A stretch of 64,000 bases of DNA from Polytrichum commune (Eukaryota > Streptophyta > Polytrichopsida > Polytrichales > Polytrichaceae): assembly GCA_950295325.1 (NCBI GenBank), contig OX485809.1, positions 28,580,001 through 28,644,000 on the forward strand, written 5' to 3'. The notes under the pieces were generated by a model that saw only the letters and a list, made by a program, of their open reading frames with translations, searched no databases and was not told the origin of the DNA. Each line of letters begins with the position of its first letter. Within the stretch, counting starts at the first letter, position 1. Below are positions 12,900-25,749 of this stretch, one piece after another. The translations under genes and the position numbers were made by a program.

Positions 12900-14478
12900 G
12901 CTTGCATGACTTAGCTTCATTTTATAAGATAGAAGTGTCACTGCGGTCCCTTGTCTAATTCAGAGGAAGTATTCAATATTTTATTTAGATTAATATTTTA
13001 TGTTATGAGCACAATGACATTAAGATCACATGAATCAAAGTATATCCGATTTCTATAAGAGAGTGTTTAAAATCACAAAATTCATTCAATCCTTCTTAGT
13101 CATTGTCAATATCTCTCCCCAAAAAATATACAATATTGTTTGTTAATAATTGGTCTCCTTCAACTAATGAGTTGTGTCTTTAGTCCCTAAAATTAAACAA
13201 AGATTGTTCATGTTGAAGTATGTAGTTGCCCAGTTTGGAAGGAAGGTAGGTGTTGGAATTGGGATCATTGACAAAGAATTGTGCACTTCTTCCATGCAAG
13301 AGGAGCTATTGCATATTGGCGTACTTCTCATTCATCCAATGACAATGCTTTAATGTAGTTGTGCGTGGGACGGATGTTAATAAATTATATACAATTTTAC
13401 ACCCCAATTAGCTACAAAAGAATCATTTAATAAATGAGACACATTTGAAATGAATGATTCACACACTTACGACAGGCATGTGTTTAATATGAGTGGACGA
13501 AAGGTACACTTGTATACAATTATGCCTCTCAAACCCTATCACACAAACTTCAAGTGATTAAGGAGTTTAATACTCAATTGACATATACACTCTAGCCTCC
13601 ATTATATTGACCTCCTTGATGTCACTGATTCTCTTATATCCTAACCCTAGGGAGTGGATATTCTTAGTTTAAATCTCACTCCTTGTTGTCACACTTCCCT
13701 CCCATATATCATGGGCTCTATAACACAAGAGGTTTTTGATATAGGTGTGCTTGGAATGTACTGTGGGGATCAACCCCTTGTGTGAGCCAACAATGGTAGT
13801 TGACAATGAGAACTTCTACAAGCAAGGTTTTTCTTATCAACTTCGGAAGAGACCAATTGCGTTGATATGTTGGTGCCATGAGGATCAAACTTTCAAACAA
13901 TACAAGGAAAATTTCTTCCATGTTTTGTTCACTCAAAGCCGAAAGGCTCTTTAGTAGGGTATAGTGGAGCTTTAAAGTTTGCGATTTTGTAAAGTGAAAA
14001 CCTTAGAGTTTGTCAAAGTATAGACCGACCAAGTGTTGTTGCACTTGAAAAAGATATTGGAGGTTAATAAATTTGTGAGTTTGTATAGTTTGGTGTGTTG
14101 TTGTGATTGCTTTGATTTCATGATTCCTTGTTCTTGTGAAAAATCTTATTTAGGTTCACAATTAGGAATAATGCTACCTTTAACCTCAACGAGTGCAACA
14201 CCTTCAAGAAATTTGGGTTGTGGGTTTTAGTCAATGGTCTTGGAACTCTTAAATTCCACTTTGAGAGATGAATGTACTCTAGAGAAGCATTCATCTTTCC
14301 AAGATGCTAGTGTAGAACTTTCTTCCTACCTCCTCTATGTTTTGCAACTGTCTCCAAAGCTTCTAAAAGACTCATACATATTGTCATGAAATTTTGAACA
14401 AGCATACCCTAGAAAGTTTGAGCTTTGCATATGTGTGCAACTTTGAGAGATTATATGTGTCCCATGTATGAATTATCA
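12900..14478. other. AT-rich intergenic stretch, no gene seen
   Basis: Only short frames without motifs on either strand, and no recognisable exon signals linked to a conserved protein. The stretch ends at the target duplication of the hAT element. Confidence 0.5.
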
Positions 14479-14486
14479 ATTTCAAC

Positions 14487-15167
14487 CAGGGTTGTCTATT
14501 GTGTCGTGACGGAGGCTAATCTCGGCATAATGTCGTGCCGTCACGACACGTATCCGTCACGACATTATGTCGGATGCTGTCTTTATCCTGACGGACTTGA
14601 ATTTTACCGAATTCTGTGTGTAATTACATTACCCCATTTCGGACACGTAGGATGTAAGATGTCCATGTGTGATGACATGTCAGCAAAGTAGAGGTAAAGT
14701 GGGGAAAAAATTACTAGCGCCCGTCCGCCCCCGTTCCTCGATCGTCCGCCCCCGTTCCCCCCCCCCCGTCCACCCCGTTCCCGACCCCGTCCGCCCCATT
14801 CCCGCCCCATCCGCCCCCGTTCCCCCCCGTCCGCCCCACCCCCCTCCCTCGTCTGCCTCCCCCCCGTCCGTCCCCGTCCACCCCACCCTCGTCCCCCGTC
14901 CGCCCCACACCCTCCTTAGTCATATTTTACTACTTTGATTTTAACAGAATGATAAACAGAATGGCAAAATGGTTGACCTGGCGCTAGGCATATCAACGTC
15001 CACGTCGGCCTTTTCTGCCACATAGGACGCCACCTTGGCAAGAAGGTAAGTATTTTACCCACCCTACTAGCTTCCCCCTAGGTTGACCCTATGTGGACCC
15101 TATTGTGTCGTGACGGAGGGGTCCGTCACGACACGACACCGTCATGACGTCGGGATAGACAACCCTG
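14487..15167. mobile_element. Non-autonomous hAT transposon (681 bp) with 8-bp target duplication
   Basis: The element begins CAGGGTTGTCTAT and ends with the exact inverse, ATAGACAACCCTG. It is flanked by a perfect 8-bp duplication, ATTTCAAC, at 14479-14486 and 15168-15175. Eight-base duplications and CAGGG-type ends are characteristic of the hAT superfamily. Subterminal GTCGTGACGG-type motifs recur in both orientations at both ends (14500-14570 and 15105-15150), as expected for transposase binding sites. The interior has no transposase and carries a C-rich minisatellite. It must have been mobilised in trans. Confidence 0.9.
14714..14912. repeat. C-rich minisatellite inside the hAT element
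   Basis: About 200 bp of degenerate short units built from CCGTCCGCCCC and CCCGTTCC, almost free of G-clusters on the + strand. It produces long Pro/Arg-rich or Gly-rich frames on both strands that are compositional artefacts. The tract could form i-motif/G-quadruplex structures. It lies wholly within the transposon. Confidence 0.8.
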
Positions 15168-15175
15168 ATTTCAAC

Positions 15176-16300
15176 ATTGCAATGTTATAGTTTGTCTTAT
15201 TCCAAAATGCCATATGCTACACTAATTCTCTCATATCTCGCATCCATGTTGACACTACATAATTCCTCAATATCACGTGCACTTTGGTTACCATGGGCAT
15301 GATATTACAGAGGTTAGAGTGTAGTAGAAATGAAGACTAAAATGATAGACATGTGTGTATGATATGGAAGACATTCTCATATTCAAAGGATATTCGAAGG
15401 TGTTTTTGGAATTTAAAATCTTATTGATCTTATTTGAATTTATGCTTTTGACTTTCACAATTCATAGAAATGCTATCCATTGAGGAGTTGGCATTCACAT
15501 ACATAGTACTAACTTATTACTAACTAGAAAATCACAATTGTCTTATATTTGAGACAGTGTGATCATAATCATTATTTTGTATGCCAAATACAAAATTTAC
15601 TCAAAATGTCTATGTAGTTGTCAGTTTTTCATCAATCTAATAGTTTTCTATAGCATCCATATAGATATGACATTTGGTTATGATTTCTTGGTTAATACGA
15701 CAAGACTTGCATGTAATTTAATTTAGCCCAATTGTGCATAAACTTAAATTATAACTTAGACATTTACTTAGTATGGGGCTTTGGAAGGCTTACACAACTA
15801 CAAGCACTTCAATGATTATTCAATGAGAACAACAATTATAATCAATGTTATCTAATATTTATTAATCAATGTCCTCCATTGATTAATAATAACAACTTTA
15901 CCTCTCAAAGTTTTGGCGTTTTAATCCTTGCAACAGTCTTTGTTTATAGAAAATTGACAATATTCTATTTTATTCTATGGGAGTACATGTTAAAAATGAC
16001 TTAAAGCTTTAGGGTCAATATAGTAACAATGACTCTAGTAACATTCATGAGTGTTGTAATATAATCATGGCTTTAAACAAAAAGTGGAGTGCCTGTGGAG
16101 TAGATGTCAAAAAAAAATCACCTATTACAAGTATGGTGAGTGCAAAAATAAGATGATGTCAACACTCTCTAAAAATAACTCACTCTCTGAATTGCAAAAC
16201 TTCTTGTACTTATTGTTTTGCAATTCTCATAGATGGTATTGGTATTTTATACACATCAACAAATTTGACTTTCTTATCGTTAAAATCCCAGGGCGAGTCA
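15176..16300. other. AT-rich intergenic stretch, no gene seen
   Basis: No open frame with a recognisable motif and no convincing exon signals; visibly AT-rich throughout. Confidence 0.5.
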
Positions 16301-16309
16301 GTTGATATC

Positions 16310-16515
16310 CCAAATGTGTGTTACTATTTGGAGTACGCAGTGTTATAACTATTTAATGAGAATGCAATATTCATTGTGCAAAGTTATTTATGTTCTATAA
16401 TACCCCAACCAACATATTTAACTTTCATCAGTAAATTGAACTCATGAGGAAGATGTTATTGCACTGCATAACTCCGAATAATAACACGCACTAATTGGGA
16501 TAATTAGTGTAGAGA
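16310..16515. repeat. Foldback element, family 2, diverged copy
   Basis: Contains GTTACTATTTGGAGT at the left, TTGAACTCATGAGGAAG in the interior and GATAATTAGTGTAG at the right. The same blocks in the same order occur in the copy at about 59639-59844. It is a more decayed member of the family whose terminal repeats are best seen at 30799-31020. Confidence 0.5.
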
Positions 16516-16565
16516 TAAGATCATGATTCAACCATACCCCCAAGCATCCCCCCCCCCTCCCCTCT

Positions 16566-16569
<4 letters not shown>

Positions 16570-16609
<40 letters not shown>
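16570..16609. repeat. (CA)20 microsatellite
   Basis: Forty bases of perfect alternating CA, preceded by a short C-run. A likely length-polymorphic marker. Confidence 0.95.
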
Positions 16610-16610
<1 letters not shown>

Positions 16611-16749
16611 TTGAGGTTAATAAAACATGGCACATGAGGGCATTCAATGACCATCATTTGGGCTACATCCAAAACTACTTGGGGTGTTACAACAATTTCA
16701 TATATAATTTATAGGTTGTGATATATTATGAAATTATACAGCTATTTGA

Positions 16750-16912
16750 GTGTAATAGCCCACACTTACTGATGCGGGCTATTAGTGAACGGTTCCTACC
16801 AGCAGAGGCCACTTTTAGAGTTGGTTTAGCCATCGAGAGCCACTGGATGCAACCAATGCTGGTACTCACCATTCACTGATGGCCCGCACCAGTAAGTGTG
16901 GATGGACTATAA
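16750..16912. repeat. Foldback (MITE-like) element, family 1, copy 2
   Basis: The left end CCACACTTACTGATGCGGGC matches, inverted, the right end GCCCGCACCAGTAAGTGTGG; the complementarity continues inward to ACCAGC for about 44 bases with a few mismatches. The interior (GAGTTGGTTTAGCCATCGAG, CCACTGGATG) matches the copy near 39662. Non-coding. Confidence 0.75.
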
Positions 16913-16919
16913 GTCACAA

Positions 16920-18380
16920 GCATGTACATACATCCAATATTTGAATAATGCACTTTGTGTGTATATATATACACACACATATTATAATTTGTGAATGTAA
17001 AACAAAACTCTTTTGTATACAAATAAACATACAGAAAGAGGACTCATACTATCACGTGTATTTGTTTTCTTCTTTTATTATTCATCTTTTCAGTTTTTTT
17101 TTGTTTCATACATTATTCATCATTGCAGGATCCATATGATTTCATTTTTAAAATATCCAAAATAAGTGCCTCCTTTACCAACCACAAATTTCAATCAGTG
17201 CAAAAGAGCTACACTAAATACTATATTTAGTGTCCTATGGTATTTTATGTCATTGTGGTAACTTTCCTAGTGACACTATTTATGAGTAGTTTTACAAGTA
17301 TTGTCCAAATGCTTTTAGTCCAACTTGCTTTTTGTTCATCCAAATGCCAATTATTGAAACATAGTTTGGCATATTGCACATCCTGACATTTGTTTGATGA
17401 AAATTTGTCATGGATGCTTCAAATTTGGATGAAAATTTGCTTACTAAGTGATGGAACTTACAACACTGTATTGTATGTTCATTATTCCCTAATTGTATCA
17501 AGTTTACGGGAAGTACTTCATTACTACATGCATGTACTTGTGAAATCTATTTCTAGTCACAAGTACTATCAAGTATGGCAAAGGGAAAAGTTGGAACTCA
17601 CCTATGTATGTAGATTCAATTAAGCAAAGAACCCAATTAGGGCAGCCGTGGCCTAATCGATAAATATATTAAGTAATTACTTCTCAATATTATATAAGTA
17701 AAATTCAGACAAATTCTATAATTTGTTCAAAGAGGTACAGTCTCACTTCCGTAATACAGTACGACACTTCATTATATGACACCTCGACTATACGACGCAT
17801 TCTCTATTGACCAAACTTTCTAGTGTTTGATTACCTCCACACTACGACTATGATGCTTGTGATATGATATTCTTAGGCCCGATTTGTCATATAATAGAGG
17901 TAACAAGATGGCATGGCCATGATAGGCTCTATCCCAATTCAATTGGGATAGAATTGACATAATGATGGTATAAGTTGACATTGTAGTATCAATGTGATAT
18001 TGGCATGATTTCATATTTTAAGAGCAAGTTTAGCGTCTTTCTACCAAATAATTATTAAAATGAAAAAATGATTCAAAAAAATAAAATAATGATCAAATTT
18101 CAGCTCTAACAATATAACAATGTCAAATTTGATGTCAGAAGGGTTTGAATCAAGATCACTTGGGTTCCAAACTAGTAAAGTCTTTTTGGTCATAACCATA
18201 GCTTAAGCAATCCTCATCCTCACCATCTCAGCATCCCACATGCTTCGTACCTACTGTCCTTAGGTATTTACAAAATTTTCATATTTTCAGCAATTCAACT
18301 CAATAATTTCCAAAATAATTTGGCATGCTTTTTAATAATTATTAGAATCCAAACCTACTATACAATTTACAATACCATGA
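16920..18380. other. AT-rich intergenic stretch, no gene seen
   Basis: No gene recognised. A short TATATACACACAC run lies near 16964. A fragment at 17212-17235 (ACACTAAATACTATATTTAGTG) is a small palindrome resembling the termini of foldback family 2 and is probably a remnant of it. Confidence 0.45.
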
Positions 18381-18419
18381 TATTAACATGTGAGCCTTGA
18401 ATTAAATTCTCATGAACGT

Positions 18420-19330
18420 TCAATGAAATCGTGAAATTCCAAGGAAAAATTGAGGATGTAGAATGGAGATAAACATTTGATGACATTTTGAGAAAATTTT
18501 GGGGAAATTCTGAGATACTGGGAATTTCTAAGAGAATTCTAGGAAATTTCTAGAAAGATGTTGGGAAATGATGGATTTTTTTTATAGAAATTGTGGACTG
18601 CGGATTGAGAATGAAAAATATTGTAAATCACATGATACTAGAACTAGATGAAATTGGAAATTGAGAATGAAACTAGAAACTGTGGATGAAACTAGAAATT
18701 GAATGAAATTGGATTAGATGGATGGAACTGGATGAAAATGAAAGACATGGACAAAACTCCTAGAGTTCTAAGAAATGGTAAAAAAAAAGCTTGTATATAG
18801 TTCTAAGCAATCTCCTAGGGTTTCTAGAATCCAAACTATGAGAAATATTCAGAGTCTATATTGTATGTAGTTTCTAAACTCTACTGCATAACAAGTTCCT
18901 CAAATCTATTTGAAAAGATGACTCTAGCGTCTACTTCTCCAAAGATTCCGATATCTACATTTTAGAAGATTCTAATATCTATTTTTAGAGTATTTTGAAA
19001 TCTACTATCATAATTGTTTTGGAAACTACTTATACGAAGATTCTTATTTAAAATTTTTTTTTTTAGGACTTTGAAATCTCTTTTCCCATAACATTGTAGA
19101 ATCTACACTTTGTTAATACTCTCAAATCTACTAGTCTACAAGATTCTATAATCTTCTTGCACACAAAATTTCTAGAATCTATGGTGTAAAAAGTTCTAGA
19201 ACTGAAGCATTTAAAATCTTCCAGAACATACATATTAAATAGGTTTTGAAGTTATGTGTCATGAAATCTCTAGAATTGACCAATATTAAATACTCATATA
19301 ACTGAGAGTTCCACCATAAACACTTCTGAA
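18420..19330. repeat. Degenerate simple/tandem repeat region (TCTAGAA/ATCTA words)
   Basis: The words GAAATT, TTCTAGAA, ATCTA and GATTCTA recur at irregular short spacing over about 900 bp. First comes a purine-rich part (18420-18740, GAAATTG/GATGAAACT words), then a part with repeated AGATTCTAATATCTA-like phrases (18930-19200). It looks like an old short-period tandem array. No coding potential. Confidence 0.55.
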
Positions 19331-21324
19331 TTTGCCAATACATTTTTACCTTGCTTTCTTTTTATTGAGCACATTTTTAACCTTCTTTTACCAGCTAAGG
19401 AATTTTTTCATGTCATAAAGCCTTCGCATAGGTTTTGCCCCCGTAGGGGAAAGAGTCAATAATTGTGCATACGTGGTGGGACCCACACTAAAGATCATCC
19501 ACCTTGGGATCGGGGAGATGTTTCAAGTACAAAATGATACGGAAGAAGAACATGTATCATGATCATCAGTGGGTTGAATTAACTTAACTGAAAATTATTT
19601 GCTTTGAACCATGGTTCCAAAGCATATGGTGCACTTTGAATCGTTGGGATTGGGTGGAGGTTGAAGCAGAATTGAAGAAGATGCAAGTAAGATTAAGTAG
19701 TTGTTACAAATTTCTTCCCAAGTTTTGATTGAAGGTTGGGTAGAGGCAACTTACTTACATTAATTGGTAGGCCAATTTCGTCCAATATTGATTACATAAT
19801 ATTGGAAGATTGATCTTGCAAGCTAGGTTAAATCTTGAATGGGGTGATTGGGGGGAAGGGGGGGGGGGGATGAATTGAAGGCATGGTTGAGCTAGTGGAT
19901 TTGGCACAAGGTAAAGAAGTCCATTTGGACTTAGATTTTAATAAAGAGCCAATGGAGGGGAATGATGTGGATGACTGGCCAACACCGATAGTCAAGCTTC
20001 CTTGAGCCAATTAGTCTACCCAATTACTATCAAATTTTGCAGAGGATCGTTCTTTGAAGTTTTTGGTTGCAGATGTGATGAACATGCAATCTTCTATGGA
20101 TAAATTAAATAGGATATCAATTTTCAAAATCAACAAGCATCATCATAGGACAATAGATTTTTTTTTTTACTTTCGTAGTGTGTAATATGGTGAAGACATC
20201 ATCATGGGATTTTATCTTTTATTTTTTAGCCCCCACATTGTGTGACGTTGTGTGCATATTTTGGTGCAAATAAGGTAAAGTGGATTAAAAAATGCTCCAG
20301 TATCTTGAAACCATAATTTCTTTTTTATCAAACACCTACAAATAATAGCACAATATTGTTTCAATAGAATTATTTTTCATAGTGACCTCTACTAGTGCTC
20401 TTCGACACTTATCATTGAAAGGAATTCTTAAAAGCAAATGGTTAGATCTAGTTTTGAACATAAATTTCATGACCTTAATTATATCTAATGGTCCAACTTT
20501 TTTTTGAAATGTTTTAGAATTTTAAAAAAATTGTCTTTAGAAGTCGACTATAGCAGTTGACCCAAAAAGCAATTATTTTACAAAAAAATGATGTTGTAAG
20601 AAACATTACCACATCCACAACCATTACATCCCAACATGATGCGATATGTCGGCCAGTGGCCGCGTTACATCCATTTGCATAATCATGATCATCATCGGTT
20701 GCTTGCACATGAGATTAATTAGTTTGAACAAGCTAAGAAATTTTTGGGTAGAAATACACAGAAGACCTTGCAACTCCTATTGGCTACCTACTCAAACTTT
20801 CACTTCTAACCCATTCAATGTACAACCATATAGCATTTGACACATACTAACTTTCAACACTCCAAAAAATCGAACCAAACATTGATTTAAGAAACTAAGA
20901 GGTAGGCGCATAGAAAGTAAGCAAAAACAACAACAATTTCACCGGGAGGAACAACTAAGACAATGAAATCTTGCAAACACCAATCTCTTTTGCTTTTATG
21001 CACTACTTGCAAATCTGCATCTCCAATCATACCAAAATTATATCACACCAACACTAAGCCTAACCCGCATGGCATTGCATCGAGCAAACTCGCAAGCATG
21101 CAAGGAGTCCTTAGGGTGGAGGCGGAACCAAGAGAAGAATAGCTGCCAAGAGAAGGTAGGGTTTTGGCCAATGGATGAACTCCTCCATCATCCATGACAA
21201 TATATGTTCAGTTATTCATAAGAAGTGTCATCCAAAAAGTGGCATCAAATATCATATTTACTGTACTGCCTTGCTGTTATAACTTATGAAATTAAATGAA
21301 GGGTTTAAAATTGATCTGAGTTGG
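19331..21324. other. Intergenic stretch, no gene seen
   Basis: Only short frames without motifs. A G-homopolymer of about 11 lies near 19858-19870. A fragment at about 21225-21270 (GTGTCATCC.., ATCAAATATCATATTTACTG) resembles a terminus of foldback family 2. Confidence 0.45.
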
Positions 21325-21545
21325 GGGAGATTTTGGACATAATTGGTTGACATCCTAGTGTTTCCAAGTCCAACCAGCTACATGTTGTGATCTTTCAGGT
21401 TTTCCTTATTACGTAATCCAAAGTAAATTCCCTGGATTCCTCAAAATTGATTGGTAATTCTTCTGAAGTCTTGCACTTCAACCAGTTGTTTCTCAGACTC
21501 AACCGGTGCATCCGTAACAAGCGGTCAGTACTCCCCGTTCATCGA
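21325..21545 (+). repeat. Interspersed repeat, copy 2
   Basis: Partner of 12668-12892 in the same orientation, with the shared blocks CATCCTAGTGTTTCCAAG, TACATGTTG, TGAAGTCTTG, CTCAACCGG and CTCCCCGTTCA. Divergence is substantial, so the duplication is old. Confidence 0.6.
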
Positions 21546-22274
21546 AATTGATGCTGTTCGGGTGAATAAGTCCTGGTATAAGCCCCTTATAGAGAGATTC
21601 TGATAATACCATACCACAAGTACTGGATTGAACTAGTCCAGGGCACACTATTCCTCCCATCAAAGCCTAATCTTGCATGCAATCGGTCACAGTGGCAAGC
21701 CTCAGAAACTAGGCAATTAGGGAACATGTTGCTATTACGGAAGTCACCCATTTGCTTGGGAAGCAGGGTAGGACTGATCCATTTGGATGAGCAGATAATG
21801 CAGGCGTCAAGATAATATAATTGCAAAACTAAGGCAAGTGGGCCTTATATCGTGACCCTTCTTACTAAGACATTCATATCCAAGTGGGAAAAGGCCATGC
21901 TTCAAGTTATGAAGGGACACCAAGAACACAGATGCTACAATGGGATTGAACTGTGTTTTCATGATATGATAATCATAATTTTAAGTTTCAAAGTTAACAC
22001 AATCGGGAGGGCCTATGTGATTACTTAAAGAGAAAGTGAATCTTCAAGCTGAGTTCTTCACATTCTTGCATCTCAATTTTGATTCTGAAACTTTGAATGG
22101 CAATCTGTGTGATTCTCAATTGCTAACAACAAGACTTAATTCTTGATTTGGTGCAACGGCCGGAGTTTTTGTGGAGTTGGAAGTGATGTTCAAAATAGGG
22201 TTACATGTCAAGGTAGCTCAACCTATTACAAACAATGGACCTACCATTATTTAAATGAATGCGAGCCTGGACTT

Positions 22275-22565
22275 CATTTTAGGATTGAAATCTAAGACCT
22301 CCAAGGATCCCTCAATTCATTACAATCTTATAACCATTTGGTGCATGAGGCATGTCATGTGACTGAAGAAGACAACGACTTCCCCAAGGCATAACACTCT
22401 CCCTCCTTGGCCTCAATCTAGGCCGTTGGTATTCATGATCAATTTAGGTGCACAAATGATTAGGTCTAGTAACCTTGCTTGGACCTTCCAGCCCTCGATG
22501 GTTACCTGGTCCATAATTGAGAGATCCTTGGAAGTCCTAGACTTGCATTTAAATACGAAACCCAC
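22275..22565. repeat. Inverted-repeat element, family 3
   Basis: The left arm (TTTTAGGATTGAAATCTAAG, ACCTCCAAGGATC) is an imperfect inverse of the right arm (GATCCTTGGAAGTCCTAGAC, TTGCATTTAAATACG). Similar arms occur at about 22686-22725 and, inverted, 24275-24320. Exact termini and target duplications were not resolved. Confidence 0.55.
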
Positions 22566-22636
22566 CCCTTTCTTTGGATATTTTAAGGTTTGGCATTGGT
22601 GTTGCGCTGATCTATGCTAATCTAAAGTTATTGTGT

Positions 22637-25100
22637 ATGGGAAAACATTTCTTGGTCCTAGAAGTTGTTGAACCATCTCAGTGCTGATATTTTAGAATGC
22701 AAAGCTAAGGACCTCCAAGGATATCTCAAGTGTTGTTTATACTAGGGGTGGTCGTGGTTCAATTTCTTTGGTTTATTTTCATGGAAAAAGCATATTTTCT
22801 AAGGAATATATGATTCTACACCTGGTACAACTAGGTATTCTTACCAAACCTTATTCCTTCCTTGTCATTACCCTTATTCATCTTACTAGCTTTGGTAAAG
22901 TATTGGGTGACATTGTCTCTACCATCCATTCCTTACTAGTTCCTACCGGCTTTTCTCCTTTTATTGGTACTGCTCCGTCCATGTCACTCTATTGTGTGCA
23001 TTGCCTTCTCTGGTAGATGCCTGGTAGATGACATCATGTACCCTATCATGACCATTAGCTCGACATCATCCTCGTCTAACTGGATACTTCCAAGGTTTGG
23101 GAAGATACGAGGGTGACGACTACTTATTTCCCTGGTAATACTCACATTTCTAGAAGCACCTTCTTTAACTAGTATCACGGCCTTAGCCATTCTTAGTAAG
23201 GTGTATCTTTCTCAGCAAGCCCTTAGCCAACTTTGCTACTAGTTCAACTATTGGCCATTCACCTTAGTCATATCAAATGAGGGAGTTTACCTACCTACAT
23301 ATTATTTAGTTGACTCAGTTTTGACTATTACTGACTAGAAACCTTGGTTCTTCCCGCTACCTTACACAACTCTACATTCTTATTCCAATCCTACTCTCTA
23401 TTCTTATCAAAGCCATTTGACGTTAGTACTTCTCTAATCCTACTTGCCGAGATTACACTTAACTGACTGATTCCCCTCATAGCTATCAGATACTTACTGA
23501 AGACACACTTCAACACCCCCCTTCAACACATACAAAATAAGTTAGAATCGTTCATCACTACCATACATATTGACAACTATAGACATGCTTGGAAATAACT
23601 ATACACACCTTTACTTCCAATAAGAGGTAACCCAAAATAGATTCACTATACAAAAGCTAGTCACACCAAAGCATTGTTCCTCTTCTCCTTAAACCTCCCA
23701 CAAGCCTTGGCATAATTACTTCCTATCTTAATCAATCCATAAAATTGTGGTCAATATTTAATGGAACCTTCTATCCTATCCTCATCTAATCCTCTTTTCT
23801 AATCCTTGTCTAGTTACTTTTACCCTTCCCTTACCGCTTGTAAGAATGAGGCAACTTTCATCAATAAGAATATCACAACCAACAACCACAACCACACTCA
23901 ACCTCACTACTCTCCATGGTTAACCACCCTTGGGATGGTTGTTCATGCTCTTGTGGCGCCAATAAAAAGAGCTTCAAGGCCAACATCCAAGGAGAAAGCT
24001 GCGGAGGCAACCACTTTGACACTACAATCCAAGGCCAACAATTTTAATAATCACTTCAATTTTCTTCTTGAGTTCAAGACTCAAATTGATGGAAGATTAT
24101 GATTTAGAAGTGTGACACCATTAACCACCACCACCATCACCACCACCACAAGGATTTACACAAAACAAGAAAAATATTGTAATTGTGGTTGATGATTATG
24201 GTTAGCCACAACCATAAACCAACCACTTTGGTAAGTAATGTAATCAACCCCTCAATCATCAAAACTCACAAACGAGAAATCCTTGGAAGTCTTAGATTTG
24301 CATTCTAAAATGAATCCGCATCCCTTTTCATTTAGATGGTCATAGGTTGTTGGACTCATCGTGTGTTGAGCTACACTAAGGGTAGATTTCCATGTATGTT
24401 GCTCGCCCGCCATACTATGGTGGGGATAAGCCTTACAAATGTAGATGAAATTTGGTGGGGTGGTGTTTGCATGTGTTTAGTGGGGTAGGGTTGTAAAGTA
24501 TTTACTGGGCGCATGGAAGTGTAGTGGCCCATTGTCACGGCCCTCCACATTCCCAAAGGCGACCAAAACGTGGTTGTTTGGTTGCTTTTGATATCTTCAT
24601 GAGAACACATCCAACCCACTATTATCTAGAATCTAGAGGGACGACGACTAACATGAAAATCCACCCTGAATAAGATAGACGTGCCTAATCCCAAGATAGC
24701 AATGATTCAGACACTTATATTTTTATGGCACGTGGTTAAAACTGAAGTGAGGATTTGAGACCAAAATGACATGTGTTAAAAAAAAATTGGACTATGTGCA
24801 TAAAATACACTAATAATTCTAAGCTCAATGATTTTTATTTTTATTTTGGGGGGGGGGCACTTTATGACCACTTCATGAGAACGAAATCCTTCACTTTGAT
24901 CCCTATGAGTTTCAAAAATAATGAAACAAATGGATACGGGCATGATTTAGATTTGCTAATTATCTCACACTAACTTAATCGCGTGCTTCATTGACTGCGA
25001 GAAGTGGGTGCAGAGAGAAAAGTATGCATATAACACAAGTCTACCTTAGTCTAAACACTAGTGTGTGGAAGAACATTTCTTGGCCCTAAAAGTGGTTGCA
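22637..25100. other. Repeat-derived intergenic stretch, no gene seen
   Basis: The phrase GAACATTTCTTGG(C/T)CCTA followed by AAGT(T/G)GTTG occurs at about 22640 and 25065. Family 3 arms occur at 22686-22725 and 24275-24320. Around 23860-24250 the + strand is C/A-rich and G-poor (ACAACCAACAACC-type words). No protein motif was recognised in any frame. Confidence 0.45.
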
Positions 25101-25749
25101 CCAGCTCCCAATTGTTGACAAGTGCCATCAATCCAGATGCAATGCGAAGCCTGCATGCATGGACAGCATGTTGAACCTCCCAAAGGTGCGCACTTCCCGC
25201 TTCGAAGTTTTCCTAAACGGCGGAGGAGCCAAATTGTAAGTGACCATTTCGTGTGACTCATCGCCAAATTGTGTGGCTCCCCCAACACCTGGCCCTCTTG
25301 ATGCCTTGTTGTAAGAACCTTAAATAAATTCTATATTTGGCACACACTACAAGTCTAAGCGGTGAAGTCGACATCTCAAGGTTATAAAGCTGATTCGATT
25401 CTGAACCCCCAAATCATCACGATTCCAACCCACCAGTCCACGGTTTGTGCAACTGCAACATACACACTGGAATATTTCAAGTCTTGTCCTCAGTCTGACA
25501 TCACTTGCAGATTCTCACTTGCCATTGAGTTCCTCTTTTAGAGGTATGCGTCGCACTCTCTTCCATTACACTCTCCACTCCTGTTGACCACTGATGCGAA
25601 CATAAGAATGAATTTTAGCATCTTGAATAATTAGGATGGTGAGCCCGTTCTTTGAGTTCAGCTGACATTACGAGCTACATTGGAATGCGCGTTGATTGAG
25701 CTAGTTAGACCAACTGCCTGTAAATTGGTAATCCATTGATGACTCATTG

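Noticed and set aside
14604-14938. Pro-rich and Gly-rich frames on both strands
   Set aside because: They are products of the C-rich minisatellite inside the hAT element.
17639-17665. tRNA A-box-like sequence (GTGGCCTAATCG)
   Set aside because: No matching B-box or cloverleaf pairing follows; AT-rich sequence replaces the T arm.
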